Of a DNA stretch of 7,997 nucleotides, positions 1 to 7,340 are shown in pieces. The stretch covers positions 1 through 7,997 of the forward strand of contig JANYBI010000750.1 of assembly GCA_025360875.1 (NCBI GenBank). The letters are read 5' to 3'. Made by a program: the position numbers and the translations under genes. The notes below the pieces were generated by a model. It was not told the DNA's origin, made no database searches, and saw only the letters and a list, made by a program, of their open reading frames with translations. Every line of letters starts with the position of its first letter. Positions within the stretch are counted from its first letter, which is position 1. This DNA comes from Lentisphaerota bacterium (lineage in GTDB: Bacteria; Verrucomicrobiota; Lentisphaeria; Victivallales; GWF2-50-93).

Positions 1-74
1 AGTTTTTACTGGCAAAACCATTACTGGTCTGAAACGATATCTTTTGGACAAAAGGAATCCCAGGGAGGATTTTA
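1..74 (+). other. Upstream leader of tdh, possibly the tail of an upstream gene
   Basis: This short stretch precedes tdh. It ends in a strong Shine-Dalgarno sequence, AGGGAGGA at 62-69, with GGAGG six bases before the tdh ATG. Two forward frames are open from the window edge. One, starting at position 1, stops with TAA at 73-75 and overlaps the tdh ATG by one base (TAATG). The other, starting at position 2, stays open until TGA at 119-121 and encodes a protein-like segment beginning VFTGKTITGLKRYLL. Either could be the end of an upstream gene, but both are too short to judge. A 7-base direct repeat TTACTGG occurs at 6-12 and 21-27. I see no convincing promoter. Confidence 0.3.
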
Positions 75-1100
75 ATGAAGGCATTGATGAAGAAAAGGGC
101 GGAACAGGGCCTTTGGCTTGAGGATGTTCCGGTTCCGGATATAGGGATCAACGATGTCCTTGTCAAGATCATGAAGACATCGATTTGCGGTACGGATGTC
201 CACATATACAACTGGGATGAATGGTCGCAGAGAACGATTCCCGTTCCTATGGTCATCGGACATGAATTCGTCGGTAAAATTGAGAAGGTCGGGAAAAATG
301 TCCACGACTTCAAGAAAGGAGACCTGGTGAGCGGGGAGGGGCATATCGTATGCGGACGCTGCAGGAACTGTCTTGCCGGGCGCAGGCATCTATGTCCGAA
401 TACGAACGGGGTCGGTGTGAACAGGACTGGTGCTTTTGCGGAATATCTTTGCATGCCCATGAGCAATATCTGGCTATGCAATCCCTCAATTCCTACCGAT
501 ATTCTTTCCTGTTTCGATCCGCTGGGCAACGCCACCCATACGGCGCTTTCGTTCAAAGTGCTCGGAGAAGATGTGCTGATCACCGGGGCGGGTCCGATCG
601 GGATCATGGCCGCGGCGATTGCGAAACACGCAGGCGCCAGATATACCGTCATTACCGATGTCAACCCCTACAGGCTTGAGCTTGCACGGAAAATGAATCC
701 CACGCGCGCGGTCAACGTGGCGAAGGAAAATCTGAAGGATGTGCAGAAGGAACTCGGGATGAAGGAGGGATTTGACGTCGGACTCGAAATGTCGGGTAGC
801 GCAGATGCGTTCAGGAACTTGATCGACAACATGTGCCACGGAGGCAGCGTAGCCCTGCTTGGCATACTGCCCGATAAGACGCTGGTTGACTGGAACAAGG
901 TCATATTCAACGGTCTCACGCTTAAGGGAATCTATGGACGGGAGATGTATGAGACCTGGTACATGATGACCAGCATGCTCGAATCTGGCCTCGACATAAG
1001 TCCCGTCATCACCCACCGGTTCCATTATACGGAATACGAGAAGGGATTTGAGGTGATGCGTTCCGGAAAATCAGGGAAAGTCATCCTGAACTGGGAGTAA
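75..1100 (+). CDS. tdh: L-threonine 3-dehydrogenase
   Basis: This zinc-dependent medium-chain dehydrogenase (EC 1.1.1.103) oxidises L-threonine with NAD+ to 2-amino-3-ketobutyrate in the cytoplasm. The product is 341 residues, the same length as the E. coli enzyme. Catalytic zinc residues C38, H63 and E64 (in GHEFVG) are visible, with the T40/H43 pair next to C38. The structural zinc lobe has C93, C96, C99 and C107. H90, the residue tied to threonine specificity in E. coli Tdh, is present. The Rossmann loop GAGPIG lies at 171-176. The ATG at 75 is preceded by a strong GGAGG six bases upstream. The next gene, kbl, starts 5 nt after the TAA and encodes the partner enzyme, which makes it very unlikely that this is another polyol or alcohol dehydrogenase. 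No truncation or unusual residue was seen. Confidence 0.96.
   Translation: MKALMKKRAEQGLWLEDVPVPDIGINDVLVKIMKTSICGTDVHIYNWDEWSQRTIPVPMVIGHEFVGKIEKVGKNVHDFKKGDLVSGEGHIVCGRCRNCLAGRRHLCPNTNGVGVNRTGAFAEYLCMPMSNIWLCNPSIPTDILSCFDPLGNATHTALSFKVLGEDVLITGAGPIGIMAAAIAKHAGARYTVITDVNPYRLELARKMNPTRAVNVAKENLKDVQKELGMKEGFDVGLEMSGSADAFRNLIDNMCHGGSVALLGILPDKTLVDWNKVIFNGLTLKGIYGREMYETWYMMTSMLESGLDISPVITHRFHYTEYEKGFEVMRSGKSGKVILNWE
1093..1097 (+). promoter_or_regulatory. Shine-Dalgarno supporting the GTG start of kbl
   Basis: GGGAG lies inside the last codons of tdh, eight bases before GTG at 1106. The in-frame ATG at 1127 has no purine-rich tract upstream. An ATG at 1104 is out of frame and is followed at once by TGA. 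The site therefore favours the GTG and implies translational coupling of kbl to tdh. Confidence 0.7.
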
Positions 1101-1105
1101 CGGAT

Positions 1106-2299
1106 GTGAAAAATAATTCCACCTGCATGAAAGAGCATCTTCTGAAGATCCTCGATGAGATCAAGTCTGCCGGACTATATAAGAGCGAGAGGATCATCAC
1201 CAGCCCTCAGAACGCGAACATCACCATTGGCGACGGAAGAAAAGTCCTCAATATGTGCGCCAACAACTATCTGGGACTGTCCGATCATCCGGAAGTTATC
1301 AAGGCCGCACAGGAGGGATTGGAACGGCGCGGATATGGGCTCTCGTCGGTGCGTTTCATATGCGGAACGCAGGATATCCATAAGGAACTTGAAAAGAATC
1401 TTTCCGATTTCCTCGGGACGGATGACACAATACTCTACAGTTCATGCTTCGATGCCAATGGCGGTCTGTTCGAGACCCTTCTCGGCGCTGAAGACGCAGT
1501 GATCAGCGACGCCCTGAACCATGCCAGCATCATTGACGGGATCAGGCTCTGCAAGGCGCAGCGGTTCCGCTACGGCAACAACGACATGGACGACCTTGAA
1601 GCGAAGCTGGAGGAAACCGTGAACTGCCGTTTCAGGATGATCGCGACAGACGGTGTTTTTTCCATGGACGGTTCCATAGCCAAACTGAAGGAAATCTGTG
1701 ATCTGGCAGACAAATACAGTGCGCTGGTAATGGTCGATGATTCCCATGCCGTCGGCTTTATCGGCGCCAGTGGCCGCGGGACTCATGAGCTGAACAATGT
1801 TATGGGTAGGATTGACATAATCACCGGTACGCTTGGCAAGGCTCTCGGTGGCGCCAGCGGTGGATACGTAAGCGGATGCAGTGAGATCATCGAACTGCTC
1901 CGGCAGCGTTCCCGTCCATATTTATTCAGTAACAGCGTTTCTCCGTCGGTAGTGTGTGCCTCTCTGAAGGCTTTGGAAATTGTCTCGTCCTCGACCTCCC
2001 TGCGTGACAAGCTGGAGGAAAACACCGTTTATTTCCGCAGAAAAATGACCAAGGCGGGATTTGATATCAAAACTGGAAACCATCCGATCGTGCCGATCAT
2101 GCTTGGAGAGGCATCTCTTGCCCAGAAAATGGCAGAAAAAATGCTGGAAAAAGGTGTCTATGTCGTCGGGTTTTTCTATCCGGTGGTACCGCAGGGACAA
2201 GCACGGATCCGCACCCAGATTTCAGCCGCCCATTCCCGTGAGGACCTGGATTTCGCGGTCAACGCCTTCTGCGAAGTTAAAAAGGAATTGGGAATATAA
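1106..2299 (+). CDS. kbl: Glycine C-acetyltransferase (2-amino-3-ketobutyrate CoA ligase)
   Basis: This PLP enzyme (EC 2.3.1.29) cleaves 2-amino-3-ketobutyrate with CoA to glycine and acetyl-CoA, the second step of threonine degradation after Tdh. It has 397 residues, against 398 in E. coli. It belongs to the alpha-oxoamine synthase branch of fold-type I aminotransferases. The Schiff-base lysine is K245 in TGTLGKALGG. D211, which contacts the pyridine nitrogen, and H214 sit in VDDSHAVG. The N-terminal NNYLGLSDHP and the GYGLSSVRFICGT segment are family signatures. Homologues BioF, HemA and SPT share the fold, but tight linkage to tdh (5 nt) decides for Kbl. The start is GTG, supported by an upstream Shine-Dalgarno; an ATG seven codons later is the alternative. 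No terminator hairpin is visible after the TAA. Confidence 0.96.
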   Translation: MKNNSTCMKEHLLKILDEIKSAGLYKSERIITSPQNANITIGDGRKVLNMCANNYLGLSDHPEVIKAAQEGLERRGYGLSSVRFICGTQDIHKELEKNLSDFLGTDDTILYSSCFDANGGLFETLLGAEDAVISDALNHASIIDGIRLCKAQRFRYGNNDMDDLEAKLEETVNCRFRMIATDGVFSMDGSIAKLKEICDLADKYSALVMVDDSHAVGFIGASGRGTHELNNVMGRIDIITGTLGKALGGASGGYVSGCSEIIELLRQRSRPYLFSNSVSPSVVCASLKALEIVSSSTSLRDKLEENTVYFRRKMTKAGFDIKTGNHPIVPIMLGEASLAQKMAEKMLEKGVYVVGFFYPVVPQGQARIRTQISAAHSREDLDFAVNAFCEVKKELGI

Positions 2300-2328
2300 A
2301 CTCGTAAGACGGTAACGGGGTCAATCCT

Positions 2329-3063
2329 ATGAGTGACAACAAGGACAGCCGCCAGGCCGGTGATTTTTCCGTCACCCGCTGGAGCCAGGTCATGATCGCC
2401 GGTGATGCGGCCAATCCCAAGTCGCATGAGGCGTTGTCGGAACTGTGCCGGATCTACTGGCGACCATTGTATGCATTCATACGCAGAAGAGGCTATTCGT
2501 CTGCCGACGCCCATGACCTTACCCAGGCATTTTTCGCCCGACTGCTCGAAAAGAATTTCCTGGGATCCGCCAGTCCCGAGCGTGGCAGGTTCCGTTCCTA
2601 TCTGCTCGGGGCCCTTAAACACTTCCTGTCCGATTGCCGTGATCATGACCAGGCGCTCAAAAGGGGTGGCGGAGCCATCATGATTCCGATTGACGCGGAA
2701 TCCGAGGAGGGACGAGTCAAGTTCGAGCCGGTTGACGAAAACACCGCGGAAAAGATGTATGATCGGCAATGGGGTCTGGCGATCCTCGAGAAGACCATGT
2801 CCGCCATGCAGGATGAATTCAAGGCGGCAGGCAAGGAGAAGTATTTCGTGGAACTCAGGAAAGCCCTGATCCCCGGTGACAGCAATTCTTCTTACAGGGA
2901 GATTGCAGAGAAGATCGGAACCTCCGAGGGCAATGTCAAAGTCGCCGTTCATCGCCTCCGCCGCCGGTACCGGCAACTGTTGCGCGAGATAATTGTTCAA
3001 ACCTTGCTGAATCCCGCAGATGCCGATGATGAAATCAAGCATCTGTTTTCGGCATTGGGATAA
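2329..3063 (+). CDS. ECF-family RNA polymerase sigma factor (kinase-linked type)
   Basis: The predicted 244-residue cytoplasmic sigma-70 family factor would direct core RNA polymerase to alternative promoters. The sigma2 region spans about 33-103: region 2.1-like helix ELCRIYWRPLYAFIRRRGY, region 2.2 motif DAHDLTQAFFARLLEK (60-75), then a GRFRSYLLGALKHFLSD segment (86-102). The sigma4 helix-turn-helix is at about 188-219, containing SYREIAEKIGTSEGNVK. No sigma1.1 or sigma3 is present. It is longer than typical ECF factors (roughly 170-200 residues) because of an acidic linker between the two domains and a C-terminal extension. The N-terminal FSVTRWSQV is typical of PVC-group ECF factors encoded beside Ser/Thr kinases. 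No anti-sigma gene is adjacent; the next gene is a kinase, which suggests phosphorylation-based control (inference). The ATG has only a weak GGGG Shine-Dalgarno eight bases upstream. It starts 29 nt after kbl, so read-through from tdh-kbl is possible. Confidence 0.9.
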   Translation: MSDNKDSRQAGDFSVTRWSQVMIAGDAANPKSHEALSELCRIYWRPLYAFIRRRGYSSADAHDLTQAFFARLLEKNFLGSASPERGRFRSYLLGALKHFLSDCRDHDQALKRGGGAIMIPIDAESEEGRVKFEPVDENTAEKMYDRQWGLAILEKTMSAMQDEFKAAGKEKYFVELRKALIPGDSNSSYREIAEKIGTSEGNVKVAVHRLRRRYRQLLREIIVQTLLNPADADDEIKHLFSALG

Positions 3064-3162
3064 GATAAGTCGAATATTTCCGTATTAATGCTGTAACTTC
3101 CGTTCCTGTTTTCCTCATTACTATGGTAGGGACGGATGAACTTCAAGAAAAAGGAGTCAGTC
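3064..3162 (+). other. Gap between sigma-factor and kinase genes
   Basis: This 99-base AT-richer gap lies between the sigma-factor stop and the preferred kinase start. I see no terminator hairpin and no promoter with both elements at good spacing. Co-transcription of the two genes is therefore likely. An in-frame ATG at 3136 could add nine residues to the kinase. Confidence 0.5.
3151..3156 (+). promoter_or_regulatory. Shine-Dalgarno choosing the kinase start at 3163
   Basis: AAGGAG sits six bases before ATG 3163, an ideal spacing. The earlier in-frame ATG at 3136 has only AGGG/CGG purines close by. Starting at 3163 also places the zinc-ribbon cysteines directly at the N-terminus (C7, C10), as expected for this domain. 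Confidence 0.75.
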
Positions 3163-6100
3163 ATGGACAAACAGATCACATGTTCAAAATGCGGTAATAC
3201 GGAAGATACGGGAGAGAGTCTCGATGGATTGTGTCCGAAGTGTCTGATGGGACTGGCCGCCCTTGGAAATGATGATGCAGCCAAGGCAGCTTCATCCTTC
3301 ATGGAACGGAGCAAGCTTCCAATGGAGACCAGGGAGAAATGGGCCGTCGCGATCAGCGCAAATCCCGACATCTCCCCTTCCATGTCGATCAAAGGTTCTT
3401 CCATCAGCTATCCCCCTACAGGAGATACGGTACTGCTGCCGGAGACTCCGTCCAAGACCGAAAGTATCAAACCCGTCCTGGACAGCACAGGCTTTTCCTT
3501 GGTGAAGATGATAGGAGAGGGGGGCATGGGAATAGTCTACCTTGCCCAACAGCATTCTTTGTCGCGAAATATCGCAGTCAAGATGCTCCGCCCCGATGCG
3601 ATTGAAAACGAGCATGCCGACCTGTACCGCCAGTTCTTCGCCTGTGAAGCGCTGGTAACAGGCGACCTTGAGCATCCCAACATCGTGCCGGTGCATACCA
3701 TGGGTACCGACAGCAATAACAATCCTTTTTTCACGATGAAGCTGATACAGGGCGTTTCATGGAGCGATCTGCTGCATCCGGACCAGATGCCTTCCGAACT
3801 GGCCGGAAAAGAGACGATCCTGGAACGTTCATCCAATATGACTTTAAGAGACCATCTGAATATTTTCCTGAAGGTCTGCGATGCCATTGCCTATGCGCAT
3901 TCCAAGAACATCATCCATCGAGACCTAAAGCCCAGCAACGTCATGATAGGCGCTTTCGGAGAGGTGCTGGTGATGGACTGGGGGTTGGCGGTGGACGTGC
4001 GTGAAAAACCGCTTCCTCCTCTGAAAGGATTGCCCAAAAGCGGAGTTTCCACCGTAGCCGGCACGCCGTACTACATGGCTCCCGAGCAGGTTCTGGGAAA
4101 TGGCACCATGCTTTCATTGGCAACCGACATATTCATGCTGGGCGCCATCCTATATGAGGTGTTGACAGGTTTCTCTCCGTACGGCAAGGAAAAGGAATGG
4201 GACAGTATTGTCAATCTCATAGCGAATGCGGACATGCCGTCTCCGCGTGAACAGGCACCTCTGCGGGACATTCCGCAGGAACTTGCAGCAATCGCCATGA
4301 AGGCGATGTCACGAGAACCTGTCGACCGGTTTGCTTCCGTGATAGAAATGCAGGGGTCAGTCGACCGTTTTCTTTCCGGCGAGGCCAGACGGGCCGAGTC
4401 CGAGAAGATTACCACTGAGGCTATCGATGAGACGAAAATTCTGGAAACGTCCCTTAGGACTTCGCGAAGTTCGCAAAGTTATGAACGACTGACCGATCTG
4501 CAGAGCCGTCTGCAACGGGCTCTCACTCTCTGGCCCAAGAACAATGAGTCACTAGTCCATCTCGCCAAGATCACTGAGATGTATGTGAAAAGTGCGCTGG
4601 CGAACGGAGATCTTCTGCTTGCGAGGACCCAGTTGATATACCTGGAAAGCCTTTCCGCTGATCTTGAGCAGGATAAGGAGCAATGGCGCGCACTCCATGA
4701 GCGGATTAGCGAAGCGGAAGTGAGTCGTCTCGCCTGGCGGCGCAAGTTGCGCTTTGCCATCGCTACGGTCATACTTCTGACAGCATGCATCATGATCGGA
4801 GGAGGATACTCGCTCAACCGTATCTACGACGAAAAGCAGACTGCCCTGCAGGAGAAAGGAAATGCGGAACTCGCACGGAATATGGCATCCGACGAGCTCT
4901 CGAAGCGGAGGGTCATGGAGGGGGAAAGAAATACCATACGGGCCGCCCAGATAAAGGAAGCGACGGTCCAGTTCGACAAGGCGCAGGAACGGATGCAGGA
5001 TGTCAAAAAGGCCGCAACGGAAACAGACAGGCACGCCATTCTGCAGGAAGCCGAGACGCGATTGTCGCAGACACTGTTCCTTATTGGCGATGATGCGGAT
5101 AAATTCGCGGAGACGCCGGAGGAAGGGACCAAGCTGGCGGAATTCGCCGGGAAGACGAAGACCCTCATGATAGAGGCATACCGTCAGCACCTGGAGGTCG
5201 CTCTGGGCTTCAACAACCTGGCATTGGCCGGAGAGAAGATAGAGATGGCGAAGCGCGTCGGGCTTAGTAATTCCGAGACATGGAATCAGCAGGTCACCAA
5301 CCGGATCGACAACGAGGTCAAGAGAGTATTTTCAGCGGCACGACTCGCCTCATTTGGTGGCAGACCGGATCCCGACAACATATATACTCTCCAGGATGCG
5401 CTCAACCATCTGATACCCTTGAAAAGCGAGAGATGTGCGAGGGCGGTCGAAAAGGAATTTGTGACAGTTCTGGACGAACGTTCCAAGACAGACAAGAAGA
5501 TCGGATACGACGATGCACCGGTAGTTCTGGCTGTCAACGCCTTGGGATGGGTCGGGGATGCCGGCAGCGTGCAATACCTGTTTCCCATGACTTCGCGCCA
5601 ATTTAAGAACGGAGCAGCAATAGATGATCGCGTCAGAGGAGAGGCTTTGGCTTCCATTTGCCGAATAGCTCCAAGCTCGGATAAAAAATTATTTTCAGAT
5701 TTGGAGAACCTGGTCTGGTGCGAAGAAGGAACCGTCAACAGCACCTTCTTCCGCATGGCTGACACGGAATGGCGTCCATACGCCAAGCGCGTACTTGGCG
5801 ATGCCAGCCAGATCAAAGGCTTGGTTTTTGCACAGCAGTGGCTTGCGGCCGGCAGGAGTTTCCTGGGCAGCGGGCGTTATCAGGAAGCTATTGCAGCTCT
5901 GGACAAGTCGCTGGAACCCCAGCCGCTGTGCCCTTTCCGGCGCGACCATCTGGCTGTGGTGCAGACATTGCGCGGAGCGGCATTCGAGGAGATGCGAGAC
6001 TATGATCAGGCCTTGGCAGCCTACAACGAAGCTGAGCGGCTGAACAAATGGACACAGGAGACATGGCCGGAAGCAAACAAGATCGCGCAGTTGAAAATCC

Positions 6101-7140
6101 GGCTTTCCGAGATCCTGTCACGGCGCGGATATGTGTTCCACCTCAAAGGAGATAAGAGCAAGGCGATGGCGGATTTCGATGCCGCGCTGGTTCTCAACCC
6201 GAAGAACGCGGGAGCATTCAACAATCGTGGAATCGTCCGTGCCGCAGCCAACGGAGATCTTTCCGGTGCAATCGAGGATTTGAATCATGCCATTGCTATC
6301 GATCCGCAGCTTGCAGATGCCTTCTGCAACCGTGGAAATGTACATGTTGCCCGGAACGAGATCGACACAGGAATCAAGGATTTCAACGTGGCTATGGCCA
6401 TCAATCCTAAAAATATTTCCGCCCATGTGAACCATGGAAAAGCCCTCCTTATCAAGAGCGATATTGAAGGCGCACAACGTGATTTCGACCTCGTCCTGGA
6501 TCTCGATCCGCGTCAGGCGGAGGCCTATTGGCTGCGCTCAGTCCTGCAGGAACGCCGTGGTCAGGCTGATAAGGCAAAGACAGATCGGGAAAAGGCCGTC
6601 GCCATTCAGCCTTCCCTTGCTTCGCTAGCTTCCAAATCCCTGACGGAAAAAAATGGAGGACTTGTCGCCGTCGTCTGGGCTCCTGACCGCACGCTGAGCC
6701 CTTATACTTTCCCATCCGAGGCCTATCTGACACGCGGGCAGATTCTTATACAACGTAAAGACTATGAAGGAGCGTTGCGCAACTTCAACGAAATGCTGAC
6801 GCTGGATCCGGAAAATATTCTAGGCCTTTACTACCGTGGAGTGGATCTTTTAAATCTTTGGCGTTTAAAGGAGGCGCTTGCCGACTTCAATGCAGTACTG
6901 GCCAAGGAGCCGAACTATGACATGGCCTGGATTTACAAAGGATTCACCTTGATTGGAATGGGAAAGGATGAAGAAGCGCAAGTCTGTTTTGACAAGTCGA
7001 TGAAACTTGTCGAGCAGCTCGCGACGACCATAAAAGATGATGCCCAGCGTAAACGTTATCTGGATGAGAAACGCAAGTATATGGATGAAGCCAGAAAAGA
7101 GGTTGAGTCGATGCGGACTAAGCTTGGAATTTTCAAGTAG
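3163..7140 (+). CDS. Transmembrane Ser/Thr protein kinase with zinc ribbon and TPR tail
   Basis: This 1325-residue Hanks-type kinase probably phosphorylates Ser/Thr on cytoplasmic partners. Domains in order: a zinc ribbon with C7, C10, C24 and C27; a linker; a kinase domain at about 111-405; a helical segment; one transmembrane helix at about 531-549; a charged coiled coil at about 553-635; a HEAT-like patch at about 785-835; and about ten TPR units between 895 and 1285. Kinase motifs look active: glycine loop GEGGMG (118-123), K140 in IAVKML, HRDLKPSN with catalytic D254, D272-W-G in place of DFG, and APE at 306-308. The N-terminus should be cytoplasmic and the roughly 775-residue C-terminus outside the membrane, where the TPRs could bind a ligand protein. 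The adjacent ECF sigma factor is the likely target (inference). The start could instead be ATG 3136, adding nine residues. The DWG form is common in PVC kinases. Confidence 0.93.
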   Translation: MDKQITCSKCGNTEDTGESLDGLCPKCLMGLAALGNDDAAKAASSFMERSKLPMETREKWAVAISANPDISPSMSIKGSSISYPPTGDTVLLPETPSKTESIKPVLDSTGFSLVKMIGEGGMGIVYLAQQHSLSRNIAVKMLRPDAIENEHADLYRQFFACEALVTGDLEHPNIVPVHTMGTDSNNNPFFTMKLIQGVSWSDLLHPDQMPSELAGKETILERSSNMTLRDHLNIFLKVCDAIAYAHSKNIIHRDLKPSNVMIGAFGEVLVMDWGLAVDVREKPLPPLKGLPKSGVSTVAGTPYYMAPEQVLGNGTMLSLATDIFMLGAILYEVLTGFSPYGKEKEWDSIVNLIANADMPSPREQAPLRDIPQELAAIAMKAMSREPVDRFASVIEMQGSVDRFLSGEARRAESEKITTEAIDETKILETSLRTSRSSQSYERLTDLQSRLQRALTLWPKNNESLVHLAKITEMYVKSALANGDLLLARTQLIYLESLSADLEQDKEQWRALHERISEAEVSRLAWRRKLRFAIATVILLTACIMIGGGYSLNRIYDEKQTALQEKGNAELARNMASDELSKRRVMEGERNTIRAAQIKEATVQFDKAQERMQDVKKAATETDRHAILQEAETRLSQTLFLIGDDADKFAETPEEGTKLAEFAGKTKTLMIEAYRQHLEVALGFNNLALAGEKIEMAKRVGLSNSETWNQQVTNRIDNEVKRVFSAARLASFGGRPDPDNIYTLQDALNHLIPLKSERCARAVEKEFVTVLDERSKTDKKIGYDDAPVVLAVNALGWVGDAGSVQYLFPMTSRQFKNGAAIDDRVRGEALASICRIAPSSDKKLFSDLENLVWCEEGTVNSTFFRMADTEWRPYAKRVLGDASQIKGLVFAQQWLAAGRSFLGSGRYQEAIAALDKSLEPQPLCPFRRDHLAVVQTLRGAAFEEMRDYDQALAAYNEAERLNKWTQETWPEANKIAQLKIRLSEILSRRGYVFHLKGDKSKAMADFDAALVLNPKNAGAFNNRGIVRAAANGDLSGAIEDLNHAIAIDPQLADAFCNRGNVHVARNEIDTGIKDFNVAMAINPKNISAHVNHGKALLIKSDIEGAQRDFDLVLDLDPRQAEAYWLRSVLQERRGQADKAKTDREKAVAIQPSLASLASKSLTEKNGGLVAVVWAPDRTLSPYTFPSEAYLTRGQILIQRKDYEGALRNFNEMLTLDPENILGLYYRGVDLLNLWRLKEALADFNAVLAKEPNYDMAWIYKGFTLIGMGKDEEAQVCFDKSMKLVEQLATTIKDDAQRKRYLDEKRKYMDEARKEVESMRTKLGIFK

Positions 7141-7155
7141 TCGTCCAAAATGTAC

Positions 7156-7197
7156 CACAGGCATACTTCGACAAGCTCAGTACAGGTCTTGCCTGTG
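7156..7197. repeat. Imperfect stem-loop with REP-like core CTTCGACAAGCTCAG
   Basis: CACAGGCA at 7156-7163 pairs perfectly with TGCCTGTG at 7190-7197. Directly inside, TACT (7164-7167) pairs with AGTA (7179-7182), leaving a seven-base bulge on the 3' side only. The apical part contains CTTCGACAAGCTCAG, which resembles a palindromic intergenic repeat core that I recall from many unrelated bacterial genomes. No T-run follows, so it is not a classical intrinsic terminator. It may still protect the 3' end of the kinase transcript or act as a weak terminator. Only one copy is visible in this window. Confidence 0.55.
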
Positions 7198-7272
7198 ATC
7201 TTCTGGACTTGAAGGCATTTGACTGATGTGTTGCGATCGGCAGACTAAATAACATGGATTCCGCTCATCTGC

Positions 7273-7340
7273 ATTTGAAAGAGTGCAAGTTTAGATTTTA
7301 TTAATCTCTCATGAAGCTCAGATTTAATGTGATTTCAAAT
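7273..7340. repeat. Inverted repeat ATTTGAAA / TTTCAAAT
   Basis: ATTTGAAA (7273-7280) and TTTCAAAT (7333-7340) are perfect 8-base inverted repeats that flank the start of the downstream gene. Nested with them, TCTCAT (7307-7312) complements ATGAGA (7341-7346), so the two candidate start codons could pair with each other in RNA. AT-rich sequence makes chance occurrence plausible. Confidence 0.35.
7275..7304 (+). promoter_or_regulatory. Candidate sigma-70-type promoter for the TPR gene
   Basis: TTGAAA at 7275-7280 matches five of six -35 consensus bases. TATTAA at 7299-7304 matches four of six -10 bases, with an 18-base spacer. Transcription would start near 7311, which coincides with the first possible ATG and would favour the second ATG at 7341 as the start codon. 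The region is AT-rich, so a chance match is quite possible. Confidence 0.3.

Larger units (their letters stand above)
7141..7310 (+). other. Non-coding gap after the kinase gene
   Basis: This 170-base gap lies between the kinase stop and the exported TPR protein gene. It holds a stem-loop with a REP-like core (7156-7197) and a weak sigma-70-like promoter candidate near its 3' end. All forward frames are interrupted. I see no tRNA or other recognisable RNA. Confidence 0.6.

Noticed and set aside
6..27. TTACTGG direct repeat upstream of tdh as a regulator binding site
   Set aside because: The repeat is only 7 bases, occurs twice, and may fall in the coding end of an upstream gene; there is no further support.
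486..1025. Reverse-strand open frame of 179 codons inside tdh
   Set aside because: The + strand encodes a complete Tdh with all catalytic residues; the antisense translation is Cys/His/Arg-rich without recognisable motifs.
2176..3042. Long reverse-strand open frame of 288 codons opposite the sigma factor gene
   Set aside because: It lies antisense to a clear sigma factor, and its translation shows no recognisable domain or motif. It is best explained as a shadow of codon bias on the coding strand.
3136..3162. ATG at 3136 as the kinase start
   Set aside because: It is possible and in frame, but AAGGAG at ideal spacing before ATG 3163 and the position of the zinc-ribbon cysteines favour the later start.
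4552..5190. Reverse-strand open frame of 212 codons inside the kinase gene
   Set aside because: It is fully antisense to the transmembrane and coiled-coil part of the kinase, and its translation is low in plausible domain structure, so I treat it as a shadow frame.
7156..7200. Intrinsic terminator after the kinase gene
   Set aside because: A stem is present but the sequence after it is GATCTTCTGG with no T-run, so I call it a stem-loop repeat and not a terminator.
7219..7251. Promoter with TTGACT (7219-7224) and an AT-rich element near 7243-7251
   Set aside because: The -35 match is good, but no -10 hexamer with reasonable consensus lies at 16-18 bases; TAAATA would need a 21-base spacer.
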